A stretch of DNA of 53,819 bases from Mycetocola sp. (GTDB lineage: Bacteria; Actinomycetota; Actinomycetes; Actinomycetales; Microbacteriaceae): NCBI RefSeq assembly GCF_025464835.1, contig NZ_JAODMP010000013.1, forward strand, positions 1 to 53,819. The letters run 5' to 3'. Each line of letters opens with the position of its first letter. The first letter of the stretch is position 1. The position numbers were made by a program, and so were the translations under genes. Below, piece by piece: positions 45,508 to 53,819 of this stretch. Below the pieces are notes generated by a model. That model was given only the letters and a program-made list of their open reading frames with translations. It was not told where the DNA came from and made no database searches.

Positions 45508-46275
45508 GTGAGCATTCTGCGCGATATCGGAGGGGATGCCGTCCTCATCGCCGGTGGTGGCCGGGCGATCCTCCTCCAGATCGCCAACCCGGCCGTCGGC
45601 GCCGGGGTGGCTGCGCACAGCGACTTCACCTCCCGCCCGCTCGACCGGCTGCATGGGACCCTGGCGTTTTGCTACGCGCAGGTCTACGGCACCGACTCGG
45701 ACCGGAAGACGGTGAACCGCCGGGTGAACGCCGCCCACGGCCCGGTGACCCAGGCGCCCAGCGCCGGCCCGACCGGTTACTCGGCGTTCGACCCGGCGCT
45801 GCAACTCTGGGTCGCGGCGACCCTGTACGACACCGCCGTGCAGGTGCACGAACTCGTCTTCGGGCCGCTGTCCGATGAGGCGGCTGACGAGGTGTACCGC
45901 GAGTACGCCATCCTCGGTACCGCCCTGCAGATGCCAGCGGAATTCTGGCCAAAGGACCGCGCAGCGTTCCGTTCCTGGTTCGACGCGGAGCTTGACAGGT
46001 TGGAGGTGTCCCCTGACGCCCTCGCGGTGTCTCGGCAACTTCTCGCGGTACGCGCGGCACCGCTCTGGTTGCGTGCAGGACTCCCCGCGGTCCGCCTGGT
46101 CACCGCCGCGCTGCTTCCGCCGAGGCTGCGGGCGGAGTTCGGTTTCCGGTGGAGCCCCAGGCAGCAACGACGATTCGACCGGCTGCTCGGCATCGTCCGT
46201 GCCCTCTGGCCGGCGGTCCCCCGTGGCATCCGTTCGCTGCCGGTCCGGTACTACCTGCACCGGGTGCGCGCCTGA
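45508..46275 (+). CDS. DUF2236/oxygenase MpaB-like protein
   Basis: Protein of 255 residues of the ER-bound oxygenase MpaB/latex-clearing family. Family features: DIGGDAVLIAGGGRAILLQIANPAVGAGVAAHSDF (N-terminal haem-proximal helix), RPLDRLHGTLAFCYAQVYG, LWVAATLYDTAVQVHELVFGPLS with a conserved His, and a basic C-terminus. Substrate not known. The GTG at 45508 follows a TACAGT box (45495-45500) by seven bases, so it is probably leaderless; an in-frame GTG nine bases earlier overlaps that box. It is convergent with the LtrA gene, two bases apart. Confidence 0.83.
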   Translation: MSILRDIGGDAVLIAGGGRAILLQIANPAVGAGVAAHSDFTSRPLDRLHGTLAFCYAQVYGTDSDRKTVNRRVNAAHGPVTQAPSAGPTGYSAFDPALQLWVAATLYDTAVQVHELVFGPLSDEAADEVYREYAILGTALQMPAEFWPKDRAAFRSWFDAELDRLEVSPDALAVSRQLLAVRAAPLWLRAGLPAVRLVTAALLPPRLRAEFGFRWSPRQQRRFDRLLGIVRALWPAVPRGIRSLPVRYYLHRVRA

Positions 46276-46277
46276 CG

Positions 46278-47477
46278 TCAGCCGGTCGCTCCACGGCGGT
46301 AGCTCTTGTGGTCGGCCACCACCACGGCCACGAGGACCAGGTTCGCGAGCCAGCTCAGGAGAAGTGGTGAGATCGACGAAAATGCGAAGAACAGGATCAC
46401 CAAAGCTCCTGCCCCGGCGAGGTGGGACCGGAGCCAGGGCAGCCCGACCGCGCGTTTGAACAGAAGGTTGCCCATCAGGTAGACGACGCTCGAGCCGCAG
46501 ATGAGTCCGGCGGTCCAGCGCTCGAGGGCGGCGCCTTCGTTCCCGCCGAGCGGGTGAACGAGCACGATTTCGTCGGCGACGGCGGTGAGCAGGATGCCGG
46601 TCACGAGCAGGAGGGGAATGTACGTGTATGCGACCTGCGCGATCAGGCCGGGCTTGGATGAGCCGCTGATGAAATCGCTGCCATGCTCCTGACCGTGGTT
46701 GAAGTACAGCAACCACATGAGCAGCGTGCTCGTGAACGCAGCGAGGAACGCCAGGATGGCAAGCGGCCCGAGGGTCCCCTCGGCGAAGGATCGGCCGGTC
46801 ACGAGGATCGATTCGCCGAGCACGATGATAAGAAAAAGGCTCACCCGTTCGGCCATGTGCGCGCCAGAGACGTTCCACGTCTCCACCTCCGACCGACCGA
46901 GACCGGGCACAACGAATCTCAACCGTGGCCCTGCCATGTCGACGACGACGGCCACCAGCCAGATCGGCAGCCGGAGCTCCTCAGGGGCGACCGCTCCCCC
47001 CAGCCACAGGACCCCCGTTGCGAGGTTCCAGATGGCGATGCGCACGAAGTTGAGGTAGTTGTCCGGCCTGGACCGTCGGAATGCGAGAGCGGTGAAAATG
47101 CTCCGGCCGAGCTGGATGGCGACCATGGTGACGGCGAAGAGCAGCGCGCGCTCCCCGAAGGCCTCCGGAATGGCACTCGACATGAGCACGCCGAGCAGCA
47201 TGAGCACGAAGAGCATGCCGCGCACCCGGCGGTGGTCAGGGTCGAGCCAGTTCGTCACCCAGGTCGTGTCGACCCAGACGCGCCACACGGCACCGATCAA
47301 GATGACTGTCTGGACAAGGGTGAAAAGGTTCTGATTCTCGATCAGCGAGTGCGAGATCTGGGTGACAGCGAAGACGAAGACGAGGTCGAAGAACAGTTCG
47401 ACGAAGGTGACGCGGTGAGCCTGGTCGCCGTCCGTCGCGCGGAGAAGACCGCCGGGTTGCTTCGACGAATCGCTCAC
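46278..47477 (-). CDS. Low temperature requirement protein A (LtrA) family membrane protein
   Basis: Protein of 399 residues with about ten to twelve membrane helices. Family motifs: VTFVELFFDLVFVFAVTQISHSL (about residues 23-45) and LGESILVTG with SEVETWNVSGAHMAERVSLFLIIV (about residues 200-225). LtrA was named for cold growth of Listeria; its biochemical role is unknown. GTG start at 47477, with GGAGG seven bases upstream. The 226 bases between it and the PadR gene hold no recognisable gene. Confidence 0.9.
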   Translation of the reverse strand: MSDSSKQPGGLLRATDGDQAHRVTFVELFFDLVFVFAVTQISHSLIENQNLFTLVQTVILIGAVWRVWVDTTWVTNWLDPDHRRVRGMLFVLMLLGVLMSSAIPEAFGERALLFAVTMVAIQLGRSIFTALAFRRSRPDNYLNFVRIAIWNLATGVLWLGGAVAPEELRLPIWLVAVVVDMAGPRLRFVVPGLGRSEVETWNVSGAHMAERVSLFLIIVLGESILVTGRSFAEGTLGPLAILAFLAAFTSTLLMWLLYFNHGQEHGSDFISGSSKPGLIAQVAYTYIPLLLVTGILLTAVADEIVLVHPLGGNEGAALERWTAGLICGSSVVYLMGNLLFKRAVGLPWLRSHLAGAGALVILFFAFSSISPLLLSWLANLVLVAVVVADHKSYRRGATG

Positions 47478-47703
47478 GGCGCGCCTCCAGTTTGATGACA
47501 GGACCTCATTGTTTCAGCACTCGCCCGGGATGCGAAGATCCGGGCTGCGTCGCGCTGCTCACGGCAGGCGGCTGCTGATCCACCCCGCGATGCCTGAGAC
47601 GAGCGACAGTGAAGGAAGGATGAGCAGGAAGTATCAGTGGAACTGGAACGGCAGCGAACGTACGACGTCGCACCTCTTGACGCCGACGTGCGCGGGATCG
47701 CCG

Positions 47704-48288
47704 TCAGTCCTCGGCGAGGATGGAGAAGATCCTACGGCGCGCGTCATCGAGGACGGCGACGGCCTCTTTCACCTGCTCTGAGCTGCCGGAGCGCCCCACC
47801 TGAGCGACCGCCTGTGCGAGGTCGATGCCGGACTTCGTCAGGGCGCTCGCCCGACCGGTCTCACGCGCGCCGGATGCTTCCCATGGTGCGGACTTCTCTG
47901 CTGCGGCACCCAGAACTTCGCGCCCTTCCTCGGTGAGCGAGTATGTCTTGCGACCGTTGGATTCCTCCGCCTTGATGAGTCCCTCGTCTGCCAGCAGCTG
48001 AAGCGTCGGGTACACCGAGCCGGGGCTCGGCTTCCAGCTTCCACCGCTTCGCTCTTCGATCTGCTGGATGATCTGGTAGCCGTGCATCGGCCTCTCAGCC
48101 AGCAGGGTGAGCACGGCGGTCCGCACGTCGCCGCGTCCCATCCGCGTGCTGCCGCCCTTGTGCTCGAACTGTCCGCGAAACTGCTCCATCGCTTCCCACA
48201 GGCCGGCCATCGGCCAGCCCTGGCCGGAGCCGCGCGTGCTGCCTCCTGTGCTGCCTCCGAGCCAATCGCCCGCGTTCGAACCGCTCAT
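47704..48288 (-). CDS. PadR-family transcriptional regulator
   Basis: Repressor of 194 residues. After a flexible Gly/Ser-rich N-terminus (about 55 residues) comes the winged helix PadR domain: RGDVRTAVLTLLAERPMHGYQIIQQIEERSGGSWKPSPGSVYPTLQLLADEGLIKAEES, with the wing GRKTYSLTEEGREVL, and a C-terminal helical dimerisation segment. The ATG at 48288 has AGGAGG five bases upstream. A 24-base inverted repeat overlaps its own promoter, pointing to autoregulation. Target genes may include the LtrA gene downstream on the same strand; the effector is unknown. Confidence 0.92.
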   Translation of the reverse strand: MSGSNAGDWLGGSTGGSTRGSGQGWPMAGLWEAMEQFRGQFEHKGGSTRMGRGDVRTAVLTLLAERPMHGYQIIQQIEERSGGSWKPSPGSVYPTLQLLADEGLIKAEESNGRKTYSLTEEGREVLGAAAEKSAPWEASGARETGRASALTKSGIDLAQAVAQVGRSGSSEQVKEAVAVLDDARRRIFSILAED

Positions 48289-48331
48289 GAGAACCTCCTC
48301 AGCGCCGTCGCCCGGACTGGGCGCAGCGATG

Positions 48332-48355
48332 CTCAACGATAAATCGCTCGTTGAG
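48332..48355 (-). promoter_or_regulatory. Inverted repeat over the PadR gene promoter
   Basis: CTCAACGA and TCGTTGAG, separated by eight bases. On the minus strand the -35 box CTGACA (48365-48360) and the -10 box TATCGT (48341-48336) are 18 bases apart, and the repeat covers the spacer and the -10 box, the position expected for repression. Confidence 0.65.
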
Positions 48356-48380
48356 GCGGTGTCAGGGTTTTCGGCAGACT

Positions 48381-48824
48381 CTAAGGCAACGATCTGGCGG
48401 CGGGCGTCGAGCCCTCCAGCGCGTACGGAGGGGACTGGACGTCGCCGGTCAGGGCTTCGGCGGGGTCGCTGCCGAGCGCGACGATGCGGTTGTCCGAATC
48501 GACGTGAACGATCCTCGGGACGAACACCCTGGCCTCCTCGGTCGTCATCTGCCCGTAGGCGATGAGGATGATCAGGTCGCCCACCCCGACGAGGTGCGCG
48601 GCGGCGCCGTTGATCCCGATCACACCGCTGCCTCGCTCTCCAGCAATCGTGTAGGTCTCCAGCCGGCTACCGTTGGTCACGTCCACGATCGAGACGAGCT
48701 CGCCCGGCAGGATGTCTGCAGCGTCGAGCAGGTCCGAGTCGACCGTCACCGAACCGACGTAGTGCAGGTCGGCATGGGTGACTGTGGCTCGATGGATCTT
48801 GGAAGTGAAGAGGGTACGGAGCAT
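48381..48824 (-). CDS. panD: Aspartate 1-decarboxylase
   Basis: Makes beta-alanine for pantothenate and CoA. The 147-residue protein begins [20 protein letters not shown] and has the self-cleavage site HYVGSVTVD between Gly24 and Ser25, which yields the pyruvoyl group, then [31 protein letters not shown] and YGQMTTEEA. The last 30 residues are a non-conserved tail. Its ATG shares one base with the stop of pcrA (TGATG). It is separated from the usual panBC genes. Confidence 0.96.
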   Translation of the reverse strand: MLRTLFTSKIHRATVTHADLHYVGSVTVDSDLLDAADILPGELVSIVDVTNGSRLETYTIAGERGSGVIGINGAAAHLVGVGDLIILIAYGQMTTEEARVFVPRIVHVDSDNRIVALGSDPAEALTGDVQSPPYALEGSTPAARSLP

Positions 48825-51220
48825 CAGATTTTCTCGATCGGGGCGATTTTGATGAGGAGCTTCTTGAAGCCGGCGGAGTCGAAAGCGACGTGTGCGATGC
48901 GCTTCGCGCCTTCACCCGTGACGCTTTGCACCCGGCCATCGCCGAAGTCGGTGTGGCGGATACGATCACCGGAGGCCAGCTCCAGGTCGCCGTTGTTCCT
49001 CACCTGGTTGGTGATCCGGTTCGGCCAGTCCCGCTTCTCGGTGAGCGGCTTGTCGGCGAGAGCGTTGCCAGACCCGCCAGACCACTTCGATCTGTTGGCG
49101 TTGAGCGCGCGCGGCTGGGTGCCTCCCCGCGAGTTCGCCATGCCAGGAGACTGGCGCCACTCGATGAGTTCGGCCGGGATCTCCTGAAGATAACGGCTGG
49201 GCATCGCGACCGCCGTCTCACCGAACTGGGCACGGGTCATCGCGAGTGAAAGGAACAGCCGCTTGCGAGCCCTCGTGATCCCCACGTAGAACAACCGGCG
49301 TTCCTCGGCCGGCCCGCCGGGCTCGGACGCGCTCATCCGGTGCGGCAGGAGATCTTCCTCGATTCCGGTGAGGAACACGGCGTCATACTCGAGACCCTTG
49401 GCTGTGTGCAGGGTCATGAGCGAGACCGTCCCGCTCGAGTCATCGAGGTCATCGGCAGCCGCGACGAGTGAAACCTCAGTGAGGAAGTCCACGAGTTCGC
49501 CGTCGGGGTTGTTGCGCTCGAATTCCTTCGCAACCGCCACGAGCTCTTCAATGTTCTCAGCGCGGGCTTCGTCCTGCGGGTCGTGGCTTCGCCGCAGTGC
49601 TTCGATGAGACCGCTCTTCGTCACGAGCATCGACAGCACTTCAGAGACCTTGCCCTCTGCGACGAGCTTCTCGCCCTCATCGAGCAGAGCGGACAGGGAG
49701 AGGATCGCGTTGGTCACTTTCGGGCCGAGACCGAGGCCGGTCGCCTCACGCATCGACTCACGGAAGCTCAGCCCGTTGTCTTCTGCGAAGCTGAACAACG
49801 CCGTTTCGGTGGCTGGACCGATGCCGCGCTTCGGGGTGTTGAGGATCCGGCGCAGGGCGAGCATGTCGGCAGGGTTCGCGACCGAGATGAGGTAGGCCAT
49901 CGCGTCCTTGACCTCGGCGCGCTCGTAGAACTTGGTGCCTCCCATGATCCGGTACGGCAGCGCGGAGCGGATGAAGATCTCCTCGAGCGCCCGGGTCTGG
50001 GAGTTGGTGCGGTAGAACACGGCGACATCGCTGTAGGCCGTCCCTGCGGCATGGAGCTTCTCGATCTCATCGGCAACGAACTGCGCCTCGTCGTGGCCGG
50101 AGTAGCCGGTGTACCCGACGATCTTCTCTCCGTCGCCGACGGCGGTCCACAGCTTCTTGTCTTTGCGATCGAAGTTGTTGGCGATGACCGAGTTCGCGGC
50201 AGTGAGGATGTTCTGCGTCGATCGATAGTTCTGCTCGAGCAGGATCACCTCGGCGCCAGGGAAATCGTGCTCGAACTCGGTGATGTTCCGGATGTCGGCA
50301 CCGCGGAACGCATAGATGGACTGGTCAGAGTCACCGACGACGGTGAGGGATGCCCCGTTTCCGGCGGCGACGAGTGCGCCGTCCTCGACGGCCGGCGGCC
50401 TGGTCAGTTCACGGATGAGGGCGTACTGGGCGTGATTGGTGTCCTGGTATTCGTCGACGAGCACGTGCTTGAAGCGGGTGCGGTACGCGGCCGCGACAAG
50501 CGGGAAAGCCCGGAACAGGAACACCGTCTGGCCGATGAGATCGTCGAAATCGAACGCGTTGGCTGCGGTGAGCGCGCGGGTGTATGCCCGGAAGATCTGC
50601 AGGAACGCCGCTTCGTTGGGGTCGTCCATGTTGGCGTTGCGGGCGTAACTGTCGACGTCGGCGAGTTCGTTCTTGAGCTTCGAGATCTTGGCTGACACGT
50701 TCGACGGGGTGAAGCCGAGCACATCGGCGCCCTGCTCCTTGATGATCCGCTTGATGAGGACCCGGGAATCGGACGAGTCGTAGATAGTGAAGTTTTTGGT
50801 GAATCCGAAGTTCTCGGCCTCGCGCCGGAGAATCCGCACGCACGCTGAGTGGAAGGTGGAGATCCACATGCCTTCGGCGGCCGGCCCGACGAGCGTGCGA
50901 ACCCGGTCACGCATCTCTGCCGCTGCCTTGTTGGTGAAGGTGATGGCGAGGATCTGGCTCGGCCAGGCTTCGCGGTTCTCGAGAAGGCTCGCGATGCGGC
51001 GGGTGAGCACACTTGTCTTGCCTGAACCCGCTCCGGCGACGATGAGCAGCGCCTGCCCGCGGTATTCCACCGCCTGGCGTTGTTGCGGGTTGAGGCCGTC
51101 AAGCAGTCGGCTGCCGCCGGCCCGCTGCTCCCCGCTGGCGCCTGGGATGGCCGCGTTCCCCCTGCCGTCCATGATGACCGGGGTCGCTGAGTGCGCGTTG
51201 GGGGTAGGGGTGCTCGCCAT
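48824..51220 (-). CDS. pcrA: ATP-dependent DNA helicase PcrA/UvrD
   Basis: Superfamily 1A 3'-5' helicase for repair and recombination, 798 residues. Motifs: [34 protein letters not shown] (Q motif and Walker A, about residue 60), [41 protein letters not shown] (motif II), [55 protein letters not shown] and [18 protein letters not shown]. The C-terminus has the PcrA Tudor-like domain ([18 protein letters not shown]) used to bind RNA polymerase. The N-terminal 35 residues are a variable extension. It precedes panD with a one-base overlap. Confidence 0.96.
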   Translation of the reverse strand: MASTPTPNAHSATPVIMDGRGNAAIPGASGEQRAGGSRLLDGLNPQQRQAVEYRGQALLIVAGAGSGKTSVLTRRIASLLENREAWPSQILAITFTNKAAAEMRDRVRTLVGPAAEGMWISTFHSACVRILRREAENFGFTKNFTIYDSSDSRVLIKRIIKEQGADVLGFTPSNVSAKISKLKNELADVDSYARNANMDDPNEAAFLQIFRAYTRALTAANAFDFDDLIGQTVFLFRAFPLVAAAYRTRFKHVLVDEYQDTNHAQYALIRELTRPPAVEDGALVAAGNGASLTVVGDSDQSIYAFRGADIRNITEFEHDFPGAEVILLEQNYRSTQNILTAANSVIANNFDRKDKKLWTAVGDGEKIVGYTGYSGHDEAQFVADEIEKLHAAGTAYSDVAVFYRTNSQTRALEEIFIRSALPYRIMGGTKFYERAEVKDAMAYLISVANPADMLALRRILNTPKRGIGPATETALFSFAEDNGLSFRESMREATGLGLGPKVTNAILSLSALLDEGEKLVAEGKVSEVLSMLVTKSGLIEALRRSHDPQDEARAENIEELVAVAKEFERNNPDGELVDFLTEVSLVAAADDLDDSSGTVSLMTLHTAKGLEYDAVFLTGIEEDLLPHRMSASEPGGPAEERRLFYVGITRARKRLFLSLAMTRAQFGETAVAMPSRYLQEIPAELIEWRQSPGMANSRGGTQPRALNANRSKWSGGSGNALADKPLTEKRDWPNRITNQVRNNGDLELASGDRIRHTDFGDGRVQSVTGEGAKRIAHVAFDSAGFKKLLIKIAPIEKI

Positions 51221-51255
51221 ATCCCTTCCAGTTTAGGCCGGGCATCCGACATCGC

Positions 51256-52275
51256 TTACCCGAAGAGGGCGTCCCTCGCCGCGACCCCGAGATCGGGGTG
51301 ATCACAGAACACGCCGTCCACTCCGGTTCTGAGGACGGCGTCGAACTCGGCTTCCCAGTGCCCGAAGTCCGCCGGCTCTCCGCCCGAGCGGAACGCCCGT
51401 ACCAGGAACGCGTTCTCCGGCCGCAGGGTCCAGGCGCAGACGGCAAGGCCTCGTTGGTGTGCCCGCGCGACGAGGTCGTTGGTAGAGCCATCGGCATCGC
51501 CGGAGAAGAGCAGCGCTTTGTCGACGCTGATGCCGTCGACGCCATCGCCGGCGAGCGCATCAAGGCCGGCATCGGTGAGGCTGTCTGAATACGGCGGCGC
51601 CTTCGCGCCGATCGCAGCGACCTGGTCGAACGGCGCTCCCTTCTTCTCGAGCAGGTAGACGTACGACGCTCGTACCCCGCGTGCCGACAGTTTCCGCAAC
51701 ACGGTTTTCTCGAACGCCTCGACGATGAGTCCTGAGCCGTCGCCGAACCGAGTGCCTGCCAGTTCGGATGCGAGCAGTTCGTCAAGGGGAAGCCCCACCT
51801 GCTCGAAGTACGTCGCGTGCTTGATCTCGACGACCAGGCCGGGATTCCGCGTGCCGGTGCTGGCCGACGACTCGAGGATGGAAAGCAGGTCCCGCAGCCG
51901 GAGGATGCCCGACGAACCGTCGAACGTGGCACTCGCGGAGCGCAGCGCCGGGATCCGCTCCCTGGAACGGAGCGTCCACAGTTCCCGCCAGGTGAAATCC
52001 TCGGTGAACCAGCCGGTCAGCTCGGCTCCGTCCACGATCTTCGTGGTGCGGCGGGAAGCGAACTCCGGGCGGGAGGCGACATCGGTCGTGCCCGAGATCT
52101 CATTCTCGTGACGCAGGACCAGGACCCCGTCTTTCGTTGCGACGATGTCGGGCTCGACGGCATCCGCACCGAGGGCGATGGCGAGCTCATAGGAGGATCT
52201 GGTGTGTTCGGGCCGGTAGCCTGGGGCACCCCGGTGGCCGATGATGAGCGGCCTGGCTGAACCCGGAAACGTCAT
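51256..52275 (-). CDS. Glycerophosphodiester phosphodiesterase
   Basis: Cytosolic metal-dependent GDPD of 339 residues. Motifs: PLIIGHRGAPGYRPEHTRSSYELAIALGADAVEPDIVATKDGVLVLRHENEISGTTDV (catalytic His-Arg-Gly and the metal Glu-Asp pair), LVVEIKHATYFEQ, and the C-terminal VCAWTLRPENAFLVRAF/GVDGVFCDHPDLGV. No signal peptide is evident, so it acts on imported or internal glycerophosphodiesters. ATG at 52275; a TAGGCT box lies six bases before it, suggesting a leaderless transcript. Confidence 0.94.
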   Translation of the reverse strand: MTFPGSARPLIIGHRGAPGYRPEHTRSSYELAIALGADAVEPDIVATKDGVLVLRHENEISGTTDVASRPEFASRRTTKIVDGAELTGWFTEDFTWRELWTLRSRERIPALRSASATFDGSSGILRLRDLLSILESSASTGTRNPGLVVEIKHATYFEQVGLPLDELLASELAGTRFGDGSGLIVEAFEKTVLRKLSARGVRASYVYLLEKKGAPFDQVAAIGAKAPPYSDSLTDAGLDALAGDGVDGISVDKALLFSGDADGSTNDLVARAHQRGLAVCAWTLRPENAFLVRAFRSGGEPADFGHWEAEFDAVLRTGVDGVFCDHPDLGVAARDALFG

Positions 52276-52437
52276 GGTTCGAGCCTAGTTGCCCGCAATC
52301 CCTATCATAGGACGGTGCTCGGGAAAGCCCCGGAATCCTCGGCTTTTCACAGCAAAGACCGCTAGATTGTAGGCAGGTTCCGCTCCGCGGTCCGAACACA
52401 TTCCAGCCGTTACGACTGAGAAGGAATAACTAGAGAC

Positions 52438-53244
52438 ATGGCAACCACCAACCCGGCGTTCAAGAACCCGGCATTCACCCAGCCGAACGCGCAGGCGTTC
52501 GCGGTGCAGACGGCCAGCGCGACCGAGCTGCAGGACATGTACAACCGCCCGGCGGCAGGCCCTGTTCAGGCTGACCGCATGACGGTTGAGGACACGATCA
52601 TGAAGAGCGCTATCGCGTTCGGCGTGCTCGTCGTCGGCGCTCTCGTCGGCTGGGTTCTCGGGGCGACGATACCGGCTCTCGTCTTCGGTGCCGCCATCAT
52701 CGGCTTCGTTCTCGCGATGGTCAACACCTTCAAGAAGGAGCCGTCCGCTCCCCTGATCCTCGCTTACGCGGCCGCTCAGGGCGTCTTCGTCGGCGGAATC
52801 TCCTACATCTTCGAGCAGATGGCGTCCGGGATCGTCATCCAGGCCGTTCTCGCCACGCTCACCGTGGTCGGCGTGACGCTGGCTCTCTTCGCGAGCGGAA
52901 AGATCCGCGCGTCCAAGCGGGCGACGAAGATCTTCATGATCGCGATGGTCGGCTACCTGGTCTTCTCGCTCATCAACGTCGGCATGCAGATGTTCGGCCT
53001 GACCGACAACCCGTTCGGCCTCCGCGGTGCAGAGATCGCGGGCATCCCGCTCGGCCTGATCCTCGGCGTGCTGTGCGTCATCATGGGTGCATACTCGCTG
53101 GTGCTCGACTTCGACTTCATCCAGCGCGGCGTACAGAACCGCGCTCCGCGCAAGTTCGGCTGGTCTGGCGCGTTCGGGATCATGGTCACCGTCATCTGGC
53201 TGTACCTCGAGATCCTGCGGATGCTCGCCATCACGCGCGAGTAG
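52438..53244 (+). CDS. Bax inhibitor-1/YccA-family membrane protein
   Basis: Protein of 268 residues with a polar, Gln/Asn-rich N-terminal tail (about 50 residues) and seven membrane helices from about residue 58 to 260. The family is a pH-dependent calcium-leak or stress protein group; BI-1 proteins from actinobacteria share the last-helix pattern GWSGAFGIMVTVIWLYLEILRML. ATG at 52438 with GAAGGA upstream. It is divergent from the glycerophosphodiesterase gene and followed by a clean terminator. Function in bacteria is unknown. Confidence 0.9.
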   Translation: MATTNPAFKNPAFTQPNAQAFAVQTASATELQDMYNRPAAGPVQADRMTVEDTIMKSAIAFGVLVVGALVGWVLGATIPALVFGAAIIGFVLAMVNTFKKEPSAPLILAYAAAQGVFVGGISYIFEQMASGIVIQAVLATLTVVGVTLALFASGKIRASKRATKIFMIAMVGYLVFSLINVGMQMFGLTDNPFGLRGAEIAGIPLGLILGVLCVIMGAYSLVLDFDFIQRGVQNRAPRKFGWSGAFGIMVTVIWLYLEILRMLAITRE

Positions 53245-53259
53245 TTCGCTCTCCTCGAG

Positions 53260-53302
53260 ACCCCCGTCGCCCGGCTCCCGGTGCGGCGGGGGTTTTCTTT
53301 TC
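53260..53302 (+). terminator. Intrinsic terminator after the BI-1 gene
   Basis: An 11-bp stem ACCCCCGTCGC/GCGGCGGGGGT with one G-U pair and a 12-base loop, followed by TTTTCTTTT. It begins 16 bases after the stop codon. Confidence 0.93.
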
Positions 53303-53331
53303 TCCCGTTGTTCAGGGAAACGGGATCGCCC

Positions 53332-53697
53332 ATGAAGTCCCGAACCCATCCGCCCCGCATCGACGCTCTTCGTACCGTGCAGCGCAGCGAAGACGACGCA
53401 GCATCCGTCGGCGCCGACAGCGACCTGGAACTCGAATCGTTCACCGACATCGAACGGAGCGGTCGAGGCCTGACGGGGCTCACTGTACGGGAGCGCGCCT
53501 TCGACGGTGTCGAGCTGGATGTCACGCGCGCCACCCTCAGGCACGTCGATGTGCGCGGGCCGGAGTTCGGCGCCGTTCACGGACTGGAGGGCATTGCCGG
53601 CGTGGAGGGCATTGCCGGCGCGACCGTCAACGAGGCCCAGGTTGCCGACCTCGCTCAGCTCTTCGCCCTGCAGCCCTGCATCATCGCTGAGCGCTGA
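53332..53697 (+). CDS. Shortened pentapeptide-repeat-like protein
   Basis: Protein of 121 residues beginning MKSRTHPPRIDALRTV and ending ATVNEAQVADLAQLFALQ. The middle (GRGLTGLTVRERAFDGVELDVTRATLRHVDVRGPEF) shows the five-residue periodicity of pentapeptide-repeat proteins, but only about four coils, far fewer than full-length relatives of near 200 residues with the same kind of start and end. It looks like an internally deleted member. An 18-base tandem duplication adds the segment VEGIAG near residue 90. The ATG is weakly supported (no ribosome site), and expression is not assured. Confidence 0.6.
   Translation: MKSRTHPPRIDALRTVQRSEDDAASVGADSDLELESFTDIERSGRGLTGLTVRERAFDGVELDVTRATLRHVDVRGPEFGAVHGLEGIAGVEGIAGATVNEAQVADLAQLFALQPCIIAER
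53585..53620 (+). repeat. Perfect 18-base tandem duplication in the pentapeptide-repeat gene
   Basis: TGGAGGGCATTGCCGGCG occurs twice head to tail (53585-53602 and 53603-53620), in frame, adding six residues. The identity of the copies suggests a recent slippage event. Confidence 0.95.
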
Positions 53698-53819
53698 GGT
53701 CTGAACGGTTCACAAGGGGCCACGATGCGAGCTGGCTTGGGGGTCGCCGTCACCTCTCAGAGATTTCCTGAGTTGAGGCTGCCGCCTTTCTCGACGCTGC
53801 GCTTCGAGCCCGATACGCG
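53698..53819. other. Right-hand end of window without a recognised gene
   Basis: 122 bases after the pentapeptide-repeat gene show no open frame or promoter that I can support. The last 35 bases (CTGCGCTTCGAGCCCGATACGCG) are similar in style to the palindromic element in dnaE2 and may be part of another copy cut by the window edge. Confidence 0.4.

Noticed and set aside
47478-47703. Possible small gene between the LtrA and PadR genes (for example the ATG near 47620)
   Set aside because: The candidate overlaps the PadR 3' end in antisense, has no recognisable product, and is not in a consistent operon context.
53785-53819. Second copy of the dnaE2 palindromic element at the right edge
   Set aside because: Only short words are shared (CTTCG, GATAC) and the window ends; not enough for a repeat call.

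Overview
The window is a gene-dense, high-GC chromosomal segment of an actinobacterium, most likely of the family Microbacteriaceae. The signs are a mycobacterial-type SOS cassette (imuA-imuB-dnaE2), GTG and TTG starts, many promoters whose -10 box lies 6-7 bases before the start codon (leaderless genes), a monomeric-type NADP-isocitrate dehydrogenase of about 400 residues, and typical actinobacterial neighbours (purN-purH next to a DUF6350 membrane protein; pcrA near sucCD). I saw no rRNA, tRNA, CRISPR array, prophage or insertion sequence.

Layout. 1-6.7 kb: 3' end of a DMT exporter, then the SOS mutagenesis operon imuA-imuB-dnaE2 on the minus strand with a clear LexA box. 6.8-12.2 kb: a methyltransferase and a galactose (Leloir) locus, galM and a DeoR-type regulator divergent from galT-galK. 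12.4-15.3 kb: a YbaK-type deacylase, a long inverted-repeat element, and glyA-folD preceded by a ZTP (pfl) riboswitch. 15.5-21.3 kb: an amino-sugar operon (GH20 hexosaminidase, SIS-domain isomerase, ROK kinase, PfkB kinase, a C-terminal stub of a class II aldolase, nagA). 21.3-27.5 kb: a six-gene Mrp antiporter operon mnhA(B)CDEFG. 27.6-32 kb: degenerate coding traces, purU, a YrdB-type membrane protein, an FAD-linked oxidase, nagB and a lipoprotein. 32-34.2 kb: icd, a GNAT acetyltransferase and an alkyltransferase-like protein. 34.3-38.4 kb: a heterodimeric ABC exporter preceded by a 32-codon leader ORF and a promoter with an A-run just upstream of the -35 box. 38.4-48.4 kb: a membrane-anchored DDAH-like hydrolase, purN-purH, DUF6350, sucCD, a DUF2236 oxygenase-like protein, LtrA and a PadR regulator. 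48.4-53.8 kb: panD, pcrA, a glycerophosphodiesterase, a BI-1 family protein and a shortened pentapeptide-repeat protein.

How the genes fit together. One-carbon and purine metabolism recurs (glyA, folD, purU, purN, purH), and the ZTP riboswitch ties glyA-folD to the formyl-folate supply that PurN and PurH consume. Sugar uptake products are handled by two loci: galactose by galM/galT/galK, and N-acetylated amino sugars by the GH20 operon plus nagB. The tagatose branch of the latter looks broken, because the aldolase survives only as a stub of about 47 codons. icd and sucCD carry matching palindromes at the same distance (66-67 bases) upstream of their starts, which suggests a shared TCA-cycle regulator.

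The most interesting items are the matched icd/sucCD operators, the leader ORF with a WhiB7-like promoter before the ABC exporter, the decayed aldolase in the amino-sugar operon, the membrane-DDAH fusion, the palindromic element inserted in frame in dnaE2, and the riboswitch. No homology search, alignment or RNA folding could be run; family calls rest on motif recognition.
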